Source: Gigaspora rosea (lineage: Eukaryota > Glomeromycota > Glomeromycetes > Diversisporales > Gigasporaceae). From it: DNA of 64,000 nucleotides. The translations under genes and the position numbers were made by a program. Positions 54,610 through 64,000 of the stretch are shown here, piece by piece. The number at the start of each line of letters is the position of its first letter. The stretch's first letter is position 1. The notes under the pieces are model-generated. The model had not been told where the DNA came from. It made no database searches and saw only the letters and a program-made list of their open reading frames with translations. The stretch is taken from the NCBI GenBank assembly GCA_003550325.1, contig QKWP01000426.1, forward strand, positions 242,932-306,931. The letters are read 5' to 3'.

Positions 54610-56604
54610 CTATATTTATTTTATTTATTTTATTAGTATTTACTAATTTTTACTAGCTTCAATTGCAACTCTAATTTCAGACTATGTGTGCAGTAAGTTG
54701 AATACTAATTACATTATCTAGGCAGACTTTGTATACGACATAGATGAATTAGTATTAGTAGGTTATATATATATATCATTCATGTACATACATAGTCTTT
54801 TCCTAATAAATTCTTCACTTTAATTATTATTTTTTTTTCAATTTAACAGGTGAATATAGTGATCATTTTTCAATCAGTATATTTAAAATAAATTATTTAT
54901 ACCTTATTAATTACAACATATTTTGTGAATTATTTTTTATTTGATTTGGTGAATATAGTGACCATTTTTTAATAGAAGTATCCAAAATAATATATTCACT
55001 TCTCATTAACTTCTTATCAACTAATTTAATGTTAAACTATATAAAACTAATTTTACTAATGAAATTTACACAAAATCACATAAATCATATAAAAATGTGA
55101 TTGTTTATTTAGATGCAATATTTTTTAATTTATTTAGTGAAAAAGACCAATTTAATTATCAGAAAATACTATAAAACCATAGTTTGCATATATTAAAATA
55201 GTAAGGTAATAATAAAATTTATTATTAAACATAAAATTAATAGGTTTTAAGGATAGATATATAATAAATGAGATATATAGTATGTAATAATATATAAAAG
55301 CTAGTTAAGTATAATTTATAATTAAGCATAAGGTATGAAAAACATAGAATTAAGCACTCATAATTTCTACTATATTAATAACAGTAAGCAACAATTAATA
55401 TTATAAAATTTGGTTTGTCAAAGCAAATAATTGGTTGAATGTGCTGTATAGCAGCACATTTCAGCTAACCATAATTACTCTAATAGAACAAATTTTGTGA
55501 TATTTATCACTGCATGATCCAATATCAATATTATCATAAATTACCATGGAAAATACCCCTTGATCAGTACCCTCTTGATTTATACCTGGTCTATTTCAAG
55601 TTTATTGCATTTTTATTAGATTTGATTTGTGAAAAAAACCTGTATAAACCTGTTTTGCTATTTTTAGTTTATAGCCCACCAGGTATTTTACATAGTAATT
55701 TATAGTATTAGCAATTTGATTTACAAGTCATGCTTTGCTAACTCAGAATTGTTGTATTTACATAATAAATAGTGTACAAAAAATCTATAATCAAAAGTTT
55801 GTACAATAATAAACAATAAATGGTCTAATTCTTAAGCATATGCTTTAAAAATTGATATCTTTGAATTATTGAACTTAGGACAGCTAAAATGGGTAAGCAA
55901 AAATTTATGAAATATGAAAATATAATAAATTCTTAGTTTAAATTAATTCTATGAATAGTTAAAATTTAATTATAAAATATAGCAAGTTAATAAAAAGATG
56001 CATTATGATAATTATATAATTGCACTATGTGATAGTTTATATTAAATTAGAGAATTATTGAATAAATCCAATAATAGTGTTACTAATATTTATATAATGA
56101 AACACTAACTGGCAAGAAGTGTTCTAGCTTGGTCATATCTATAATCTTGAAAAATACATAATATTGGGTATAAGTATAAAGTGAGAAAATGTATATATTT
56201 CAGAACATACAAATTATTTTGGACATAAAATTAACAGTGTCACAAATCTTAATTTGTGACTATAGCTTGAATTTTAAGATTTTGGTTAAAACCGGTTAAT
56301 CCCAATTTAGTAATATTTATTTCTTTATGTACATTTTATTAAATTTTCATTGAAAACGGGTAAAAACTTGTCATTATTTGATTTAGCGCATATGATTTTC
56401 CCTTTTTAAGTAAAATAGACAAATGCATCAATGCGTTAACACCTTCATGTGTAAGGGGAAATAATTTTTGGGTTTAAGCATCTAGTACCACCCTAATGTG
56501 GTAGGCTGAGGAATTAGTTTGGTTCTAGAAACTACTCGGGTGTGTTGACGCATATACCTAAACACCTATATGCATTAACACCTAATGTGTTAATGTCCTT
56601 ACGT
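54610..56604. other. AT-rich stretch without supported genes
   Basis: 54840-55000 contains two related segments (GGTGAATATAGTGA(T/C)CATTTTT at about 54850 and 54949). 56420-56600 has repeated GCGTTAACACC / CATTAACACC motifs, probably a diverged element. The open frame at 55514-55705 has no features. Confidence 0.4.
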
Positions 56605-57262
56605 AGTATTCTTTAAACTGTAATCCAGGCAAATTTGGCTAGATTTTTTTAGAAATATTACATTTTTTTAAATAAAATAAAAATTTATTAAGTATATGGG
56701 TATAGTTTATTTATAGAATATTTTCTTTAAAAGATATTTTATAAACTTTATTATGAAAATTTTTTAAAATTATTAATAAACTTTAAAGCAATAAAAGTTT
56801 AAAGTTTTATTTTAAAATTTTTACTATAAAATTTTTCTTTAGGTTTTTTTAAATTTTATATGTTCCTGTCTATAAAAAAAATTTTCACTTCTAATACAAG
56901 TCCTAATTTTTACAAGTAAATCACAAAAGTTGCAATAATAAAAGTTGTAATCCTTTTTATTAACTATATCATTCTATTAAATCAGGAAGCTAGAGCTAAT
57001 ATTGATAGAGTTCGCCAAGAAAAAGTAGATAATTTTTTTGTATAAAAAATTTTTTAAAATTTGTCTATTTTTAGCTTATTAGCAACTTAAACTTTTTTCT
57101 TATAATATAAAATTAAATACTACTATAATATAATCTTTATTTTCTAATATTATCAAAAAAAATTTTAATTAAATATCTTAAGTTTTAAAAAATATAGATC
57201 ATAAGCATATTTATAGCAATTTTCCAGCCAAATTTGCCTGAATTTGCTTACAGTTTAAGGGA
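56605..57262. repeat. Foldback related to 41733-42395
   Basis: The left end TTCTTTAAACTGTAATCCAG then GCAAATTTGGC, and the right end GCCAAATTTGCCTGAATTTG then CAGTTTAAGGGA, are inverted. The interior is AT-rich with partial pairing. Confidence 0.65.
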
Positions 57263-58202
57263 TAAAGTTTCAAATGTGTATAAAAGACCTCGCATTCTTC
57301 TTTAATAAAGGCAGAGATTCTCCTTTGATTAAAATTGACCCTTAATAAAGGAAGTAAGCCAGTATGGTGTTAAAAGACCTTTATTTGTATAAAATTTGGT
57401 TTCAAATAAACATCTCTCTTACTATTACACTGTTCTATCGTAATTATGTGATACTTTATTAATCTACATACCTTAATGAAACTCTGATTTTCTAACTATA
57501 TTATTACATTCGAACTCCTTTTATTTACCTGTAACTATTAGAGTTAAATCAGACAACTGATAGTTCTCTCTCATTTTAGTAGTTATAACAGATAGAGCAA
57601 GCCATTATAATGACAAGCCTCACTTATCCAGATCAAGTAAAACAAAATAATTTAGATTAATATAAAAAGTCTATGCTATATAAATTATAAACTAGAAAAA
57701 TTCATAAATATACATAATTCACTATTTTACTATTGGATAATTTATTAATAAAACAGGTAATTATTTATTAAGAAATACTTAATTCAGAACAATTACCAAA
57801 TTACTATATTGGGAGGATATTTAAAGCAGTGATAACCTTTATAACTTAATATTTTATTGAATTAACTTTAAGGTAAGAATTATCCTATGCTAGAGTTGGG
57901 ATAGATTGGATAGAGTTAAGGGTGTTTATATAAATAAAATTTTTTTTTGACATTGGTTGAACTGCAGTTTTTAGATTTTTCATATTTTTTATTTTTTTTG
58001 TTTTGCTTCACTGGGCTGATCCTGGGTCAACAAATTTCTATAATCCAATTGAATGATAGTCACATAATTTATATCCACTTTAGATGGCCCTAACAATAAC
58101 TGCTAAACTATATGTGATTACTATTGTTATATCAATATAACAAATATAGAAAATTTTATAAATACACTAAACATAACACAAATATATTGTAATATTATAT
58201 GT
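57263..58202. other. AT-rich spacer with a small direct repeat
   Basis: 57285-57400 has two copies of AAAAGACCT and TTAATAAAGG-type text. Nothing else. Confidence 0.4.
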
Positions 58203-58360
58203 ATTTGTAGTAGAGGTGTGAACTAAATATTGAACAGATAATATAAATAATCTATAGATTACTTTAAACTAATGAATATTTATAGATTTAAAGTAAACTA
58301 TAGATCATTTATATTATCTGTTCAATATTTCAATTTTCAGTTCACATCTCTAATTTGTAG
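58203..58360. mobile_element. hAT-like foldback MITE with perfect 8-bp duplication
   Basis: ATTTGTAG at 58203-58210 and 58353-58360 flanks a 142-bp element (58211-58352). The ends TAGAGGTGTGAACT and AGTTCACATCTCTA pair through most of the element (AACAGATAATATAAAT and its complement). It is the smallest hAT-like copy in the window. Confidence 0.85.
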
Positions 58361-58600
58361 AATTTGTAAACCAGTTCAAACTTGACAAATGAAAATTTTC
58401 TTATTTAACAAAGTAAACCAGTGAACAAAAACAGGTAAAAACAAAAATAATTTTATGTATTTATTACAGTATTAAAAGCCACAATAATAAATTGCAAAGC
58501 TTCACTTTTAAATTATTGTTCAGACAAGAAATTTAACATCATAATAATCTAGAACTAGCATCACCTGGTGTAATTTTTATCTACATTATAAATTTAATTA

Positions 58601-58968
58601 CCAATCTGGATAAGATCGGTACTATAGCTATATTATTACCATATTTGGAATTGAGGATAAACAAATATATAAACAATATATTAGTAAATCTGTTTTAGGC
58701 CTAATAAAAAGTTTCTTTGTAAAAGTAAATATTTATTTTTGATATAAGTAAAGTTGTAAAGCAGGGTCTTGTGCATCTACTAGTAAAATTTCATTAAAAT
58801 CAGACTAGTAAAGAAGAAGATATAAGTAAAAACGTCTTTAAAATTCTTTAAATCATATAAAAATTTTATATATAAAGGACTGATCCAAATTTTGTACTAC
58901 ATTGTTTATATATTTGTTTTGCCCAAATTCTAAATATAGAAATATTGCTAATCTTATCTGAATTGGCA
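58601..58968. repeat. Foldback with ACAAATATATAAACAAT arms
   Basis: The left end CCAATCTGGATAAGATCGGT and right end GCTAATCTTATCTGAATTGG are inverted. Inside, ACAAATATATAAACAAT and its complement ATTGTTTATATATTTGT are exact. It is non-coding. Confidence 0.75.
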
Positions 58969-59050
58969 ATTAATGTATTTTAAATAAGAACATTATTTTA
59001 ATATTTTGTTTGTCTACTATATTTATTTAATAGATTGATATAAATTAATT

Positions 59051-59220
59051 TAGAGAGTCCAGAATACTGTGGTGCATAATTCTGCTCATACTAAAAATAA
59101 TTTAAACAATGTTCTTATAAGAAACATGTAATTTAAATCATTTTTAAAATCAAATTACAATGCAAAAAAAATATTTTTAGAGTGAGCAAAATTATGCACT
59201 ACAATACCCTGGACATTCTA
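59051..59220. mobile_element. MITE GCATAATTCTGCTC family, copy 2
   Basis: The element 59053-59218 with TA on both sides. Ends GAGAGTCCAGAATACTGTGG and TACAATACCCTGGACATTC. Same family as 43165-43323. Confidence 0.75.
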
Positions 59221-59799
59221 AATTAATTACACTTTAAACTTATACTAGCTTTCAGTTTTTTGTAAGTACAATAATAATTATTATATTATATATATAAATA
59301 CATACTTGCACAGTAAGTACTTATTTTCTATTCCATACTTTACATAGTACAGAATGAATAAGAAAAATGCAAATTGAACGTTGTATGATAAAAGGATTAT
59401 TCTATACTATTATTACTCTATTATTGTTCTGAATATATCATGAGACTACTGCAATGTATGTAATAAATTACTGACAAATCAAAATGAAATCCAAATTAAA
59501 ATGAAATCATAATATACTAAAATTGTCAAATCTCTGAAAAATAAAATTTTTCGGGATGCATGTTCTAGGGTTAGGGGTTAAGATTAGATATTAGTTTTAA
59601 AGTAAAATTTATATTAAACAAATATAAGAAGGTTTTACAAGGTTAGCAGCAATGTTAAAGATTTAATATTCCCTGTTTTCCCAAGAACATTTAAACAAAA
59701 TTTAGGAACACTAAATTTAGAATTTATGTTCTCTATTAGGAACAAAGTAGAATATAAAAGTTATAATTTGTGTTCCCTATAAAGATAGTTTTTTGTATA
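59221..59799. other. AT-rich spacer
   Basis: Contains CTAGGGTTAGGGGTTAAG near 59566. 59685-59775 has repeated GGAACA.../...GTTCC motifs that reappear at 59958, suggesting a foldback around the microsatellite. No gene. Confidence 0.4.
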
Positions 59800-59935
59800 A
59801 AAGAGACAGCAAGAGAGAGAAAGAGAGAGAGTGAGGGAAAGAGGGGGGAGAGAGAGAATGAGAGTGAGAGTAAGAAAAAAAGAGTAAGAGAGAGAAAGAG
59901 AGAGAGAGAGAGAGATAGAGAAAGAAATTTAGCAA
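59800..59935. repeat. GA microsatellite
   Basis: About 135 bp of imperfect (GA)n with G-rich and A-rich interruptions. The 81-codon frame across it (E/R/K/S-rich) is a by-product. Confidence 0.9.
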
Positions 59936-61098
59936 TAGAAATATTAAAAATTTTTTGGGAACATAAATTTAATAGATTGGATTTACCCTTTTGTACTAAA
60001 TTTAGTACATTTTAAAAAATGCATTAAAAATTTAAAAAAATTAATAGATTAATTTTTTTTATATACAAAAATCTAATAAGTATTCAAAAATTGTTTAGCA
60101 GTATTTTTTTTTAAATTAATAATAAAATTTTTATAAAAAAATTTTTTTTATGTCTTGTATTTTTTGTGATTTCTAATGTACTAGATTTCATATATTTGTA
60201 AAGTCAATTATAATTATAATTTATTAATATATTTAGCAAATTAAAAGTTTTAATAAATAAAAAATTTATAGGCTTGTTATAAAAAAAAATTATTATTAGT
60301 TATATTATAATAATTATTACTTATATTATAAGCTTTTTTTAAAAATTTTTACAAATTATTACTTTACATAGTAAGCCATATAAGTTTAACTAGAGTTTAA
60401 AAAATTTTTTGCTAATTAAATTTTCTAAATTCTTAATCAAGATTATAAATATTTATAATCTAATTTCAATTACAAAATTTCTTTAAATACCAAATTAGTA
60501 TATCTCAAGTTATATTACTTTAAATTTTAAAAAAATTACATCTAATTTTTATATATAAATTGGATATATTAGTAATATAGTATTTACTAGCAAAAATTTC
60601 AACTTTAGATTACTTCTTATATATTAATCTAATCTTAAATAAAATTTTATAATTAAAACTAACAAACTTATATTTATAATTTTATTAATAGTTTAAATAA
60701 ATTTATTTAGTAAAAATTTTTTTTATAATCAAAATTATTTTGTAAAATTACTAGTAAATGTGCTACAAACTAGGTTAAACTAGCAAATGCGAATTTAAAA
60801 AAAAATGTATAAAATTTAAAAAGCTATGTAAAGCTATGAGTTTTTGAAACAAGTAGACCATAAGTTAAAAAATATTTAATTCAGTAGTTAATTTTAAAAA
60901 TTAATAGATAATTAAGTTTAATTATGTACTAAATCTAGAACAATGTACTAGATCTATACAGGTAAATCCTATCCATTAATATTTTATATTTCAAAAAACA
61001 AAAAAAAATTTTAAATATTTTTCACTAGTTAGCAGGTTAAATAGAAATCATAGATTTCATTTTAAATTATAATCTAAGACAATAGTTACATATTATAC
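59936..61098. other. Very AT-rich spacer
   Basis: Long A and T tracts, no gene, no recognisable element. Confidence 0.5.
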
Positions 61099-61568
61099 TA
61101 CAGTCAGCCCTCTCAGAACCAGTATGCATGGTGGACAGGTTTAGTATCGGGTTTGAGATGTAATCAGATTTGACAATATCATGAGAAATGCGGACGCGCA
61201 TCAACCAATCAAATTACAATCTTGAACAATTTCCGGGGCCTAATCGAAGCAGAAAATGAAATTACTTGTGACCTTGAAGACCTGTGAACTGTTTAATCAT
61301 GTTAAATCGTAGACAAAAAAATCCTAAGAACAATATACTGATCACATGATGTCATGAACGAACCCATCTGTATCAATTTATACGATTTGATTGGATACAT
61401 GTCAGGTGACTCTATCCAAAAATCGGAAATTTATACATAAAGGCTATCAGATATCGAAAATGGCGGGTTATCGGTTATTACTTATGGAATGGGTATGGTA
61501 GATTGATTTTTAACTAATTTTGGCAGGTTATCAGTTTGACAGGATCGGTTCTAAGAGGGCTGACTGTA
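61099..61568. mobile_element. mariner-like element with CAGTCAGCCCTCTCAGAACC ends
   Basis: The element 61101-61566 (466 bp) begins CAGTCAGCCCTCTCAGAACC and ends GGTTCTAAGAGGGCTGACTG, a 20-bp inverted terminal repeat with one mismatch, flanked by TA. Composition is more balanced than the neighbourhood, with no transposase. Fragments occur at 42535-42590 and within 21230-21370. Confidence 0.85.
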
Positions 61569-61656
61569 TTTAATTTATTAATAACTACAATAAAAAATTG
61601 TGCATTTTATTAATGACAATAGGACCTGAAATATAAATAGATAGGTCAGATTAATT

Positions 61657-62214
61657 ATAGTATTATAGAATAAGTTTTAATTTTGGTAGAAATTAGTTAA
61701 GAAATTAGAACTAAATAAGGAAAATTTGTAATAACTGTACTTAGTAATAGTGATATGCGAAATTGATGTGCAATGACACTCAATGATGCTTAGTGACGCT
61801 TAACGACACTTAGCGACGCTTAATGACGCTTAGCGACGCTTAACGATGCTTAGCGACGCTTAGCTCAATAGATATATAAACCCACCTTATTTCCCTTAGT
61901 TTTAGACAGATCCAGACATTGTATTTTATCTTTACCTTTATATTTATTCTCCTCCTCTCTTATTATTAATAAACTCTGGGATTTCTAAGGAACAGACACC
62001 TTGGAATAGCCCTCTTGTTAAATTAATAAACTGTCTATTATCTCTTGTTGTTTTATACCGAACTGCCATAGAGAAGTGTGTAGTTTCTTACAGACATAAA
62101 AGAAACTATACTTCCCTCTTGCACACCGCTTCACGCCCAAAGTAAGGGATCTCAGGAGCCGTGTGATTGTTACTTTATCGGAATTAAAGAAGGCTTCCGG
62201 TACTGTAACAATAG
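61657..62214 (+). mobile_element. Solo LTR inside the MITE
   Basis: The LTR 61661-62210 (550 bp) starts TATTATAG and ends CTGTAACA, inverted with two mismatches (expected TGTTACAG). ATAG flanks it on both sides (61657-61660 and 62211-62214). It holds a TATA-type sequence (ATATATAAACCC near 61871) and AATAAACTCTGGG near 61968 as a poly(A) signal, in that order, giving plus orientation. No internal retrotransposon genes. The 97-codon minus frame at 62018-62311 crosses the boundary and is spurious. Confidence 0.7.
61772..61864. repeat. 10-bp minisatellite GCGACGCTTA
   Basis: Eight to nine units of GCGACGCTTA and variants (ATGACGCTTA, ACGACACTTA) just upstream of the LTR TATA-type sequence. The position suggests enhancer-like repeats in the LTR U3 region (inference). 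Confidence 0.75.
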
Positions 62215-62365
62215 AGTTACTAAAAAAAAAGATCTGCAGAAAAAACTTTAAAAATAAGCAAAAAATTACTATAAATAGAAAGATCTGTGTAAAAACCTCA
62301 ACAATAAGCAAACTTATACTAACCTATCTATGTATATTTCGGGGTCCTATGACAATAATAACAAT

Positions 62366-62616
62366 TATTAATGTGGCAGCTTATGTTAAGATGGCTTATG
62401 CTGAGAATTTAAGTTATTTTATTATGAAATTATAAAATTTTAGAGAGATTTTTCAGGGGTGTTTGTTTTTATAGTTTGGTTAGGGTTTAGGGTTAGAGTT
62501 ATTAATAAAAGAGTATATATGGATTTTAGTAGGTATTATAGATTTAAATAGAGACCCCAGATCTCAACATAAGCCATCTCAGCATAAGCCATCTCAGCAT
62601 AAGCCGCCACAATTAA
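62366..62616. mobile_element. MITE with GTGGCAGCTTATG ends
   Basis: The left end TGTGGCAGCTTATGTTAAGA then TGGCTTATGCTGAGA, and the right end TCTCAGCATAAGCCGCCACA, with three copies of CATAAGCC(A/G) spaced about 15 bp. The flanks are ATTA-rich. GGTTAGGGTTTAGGGTTAG lies at about 62478-62496. Confidence 0.7.
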
Positions 62617-63083
62617 TAATTACATTAATATTGCAATAATATTTATAAAGATACTCCTTTTATTGTTTTATCACTTTTTTTATATTTATTACATATTTTC
62701 TTTAACACTTTATTGAATTGCAAGGATATGACTTTACAACTTGTAAATTCATTATAATAAAATTTATATTAAAAAACTTTGATCTTTAGTGTAATCCAAA
62801 ATTCAAGCTAATACCTTTAAGGATCTTTGTATTAGCATAGCAGAAGTCTAAACAAGATAGAAATAACTTGGGATGCAAGTTTATTAAATTGAAAATTTTA
62901 TGAAATAATATGTGCTACTCACCAAGCTGAACTTGGTGGTTATAAAAAAACCTGAAAAAGGTAAATTTATTTAAAAAAATAATTTCTTCTTATTAGATTT
63001 GGGTTAAACAAGACATGACCAAATTTTTACTATTGCTGAAAAACCAATATGAGTAAGAAATACAAAAATTATAAATTCGAATA
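62617..63083. other. AT-rich spacer
   Basis: No gene or repeat recognised. Confidence 0.4.
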
Positions 63084-63341
63084 TATGGGCGGTCAAAAGT
63101 AGAAACCAAGGAAATTGTTTCTAAGTAAATTTTTTCTAGACTTTAAATTAAGATATTACAACAACTATTAAACCAAACTTGATAAATTTTTTTTTATTTT
63201 AATTTTATATAGTTATAGAATTAAAATAAAAAAAATTTATTAGATTTGGTTTAATAGTTGTCAAGATATTTTAATTTAAAGTTTTAAAAAAACTTACTAA
63301 AAACAATTTTCTTGGTTTCTACTTTTGACTGCCCATATTCT
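63084..63341. repeat. Foldback with TATGGGC...GTCAAAAGTAGAAACC ends
   Basis: The left end ATATGGGCGGTCAAAAGTAG and right end CTACTTTTGACTGCCCATAT are inverted with one mismatch, and the arms continue to the centre. Related to 14550-14808 by end sequence and layout. Confidence 0.8.
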
Positions 63342-64000
63342 CTTAATTTATGAAAATCTAGCATTTAATATTTAGGCTAGAATATAGTAATTCATTTTTA
63401 TTTTGCTTTTTATTAATTTATTTATTTTTTTAATTTTTTTTCCTTTATTATTATTATAGTTTATTAATTGGTAAATAGATACTGATTCCAAAATGACAAT
63501 TTTATTTCATGATCAAAATAGTACATGCCAATTCAGAAACAATATAAATTTAGAAACAGACATTATGGTAATATGCTAGATAGATCTCTTTGTCTGGCAC
63601 TAATAATATTTAACAAATAACGAAACATTTCATTAAGAAATTTCTGAATAAAGAATTGATGAATGGCAATATAATGAATAATAAAACCAATGATGATTGA
63701 TAAAGCATGTGAATATCATTAATTTCTTCATAATGTAAACAAGTATATATACTTAAGTTGCAACATCGAATTTGTTTATTTCTAATTTTAGTACAAATAA
63801 ATGCTAAGTTTATATGTAAAAATTTTATTTACATATCCCAAATTGAATGGTTTGTTTTACAAGAATTCATATACACCTGGGCGTAATAATCCTATATTAG
63901 GCCTTATTCAGATTAAAAAAAAAACATTAAAAAATATTTACAAAATTTTAATGGAATTATATATTAACAATTATGTATGTTAAATTTTTGATTGGTCGAT
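63342..64000. other. AT-rich end of window
   Basis: No supported gene. The last 15 bases (TTTTGATTGGTCGAT) match the subterminal text of the A-rich element family (TTTGATTGGTCGATC at 28771), so another copy may begin here. Confidence 0.35.

Larger units (their letters stand above)
61612..62357. mobile_element. MITE GGACCC family, copy 3, split by a solo LTR
   Basis: The outer parts 61622-61660 and about 62215-62347 match the two halves of the MITE at 31086-31262. AATGACAATA (61612-61621) and TATGACAATA (62348-62357) form the 10-bp duplication with one mismatch. The middle is the LTR described next. Confidence 0.8.

Noticed and set aside
59770..60015. 81-codon E/R/K-rich frame
   Set aside because: Runs across a GA microsatellite.

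Overview
The window looks like nuclear DNA from an AT-rich, repeat-laden eukaryote. A Glomeromycotina fungus (Rhizophagus-like) fits best. This is inferred from the family types present: decayed protein-kinase fragments with an H-S-D-L-H-T-G catalytic loop, a Sel1-like repeat fragment, 56-85 bp introns, and very many foldback or MITE elements. There is no bacterial gene organisation, no CRISPR array, no rRNA gene and no free-standing tRNA gene.

Only one large gene is clearly supported, at 44158-51940 on the + strand. Eight exons with consensus splice sites give an open product of about 2423 residues, apart from one in-frame TGA. The N-terminus is a GBP/atlastin/VLIG-type GTPase domain (P-loop, switch threonine, DTEG). 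Next come four 156-162-residue tandem repeats. The C-terminal half resembles the E3 shell and RZ-type zinc finger of RNF213, without the AAA motor and without a RING. A GBP-like GTPase and an RNF213-like ubiquitin-ligase module in one polypeptide is the most interesting thing here. A TGA in repeat 4 interrupts the frame.

Almost everything else is nested transposable elements. 1-5611: A-rich elements of an unnamed family, one split by a 3.1-kb LTR element (5-bp TSD ATAAT) that carries a decayed kinase domain. 5612-12210: a decayed LINE (endonuclease, reverse transcriptase, RNase H) with four secondary insertions. 12211-25780: AT-rich DNA with foldbacks, hAT-like and mariner-like MITEs and a retroposon with a tRNA-like head. 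25781-34450: a palindromic repeat array invaded by a putative solo LTR, another A/T-rich element, a second full retroposon copy and a 3.4-kb inverted-repeat block. 35190-38640: decayed minus-strand coding fragments. 38800-44000: more foldbacks and MITEs, one just upstream of the GTPase gene. 51941-64000: solo LTRs, MITEs, a GA microsatellite and one possible small gene fragment.

At least five non-autonomous elements have 8-bp target duplications and TAGAG-, TAGTG-, CAGTG- or CAGGG-type ends (hAT-like). Two more have 10-bp duplications, several have TA, one has TTAA, and three LTR units have 4-5 bp. Many boundaries could therefore be set to the base. Where I saw nothing I say so.
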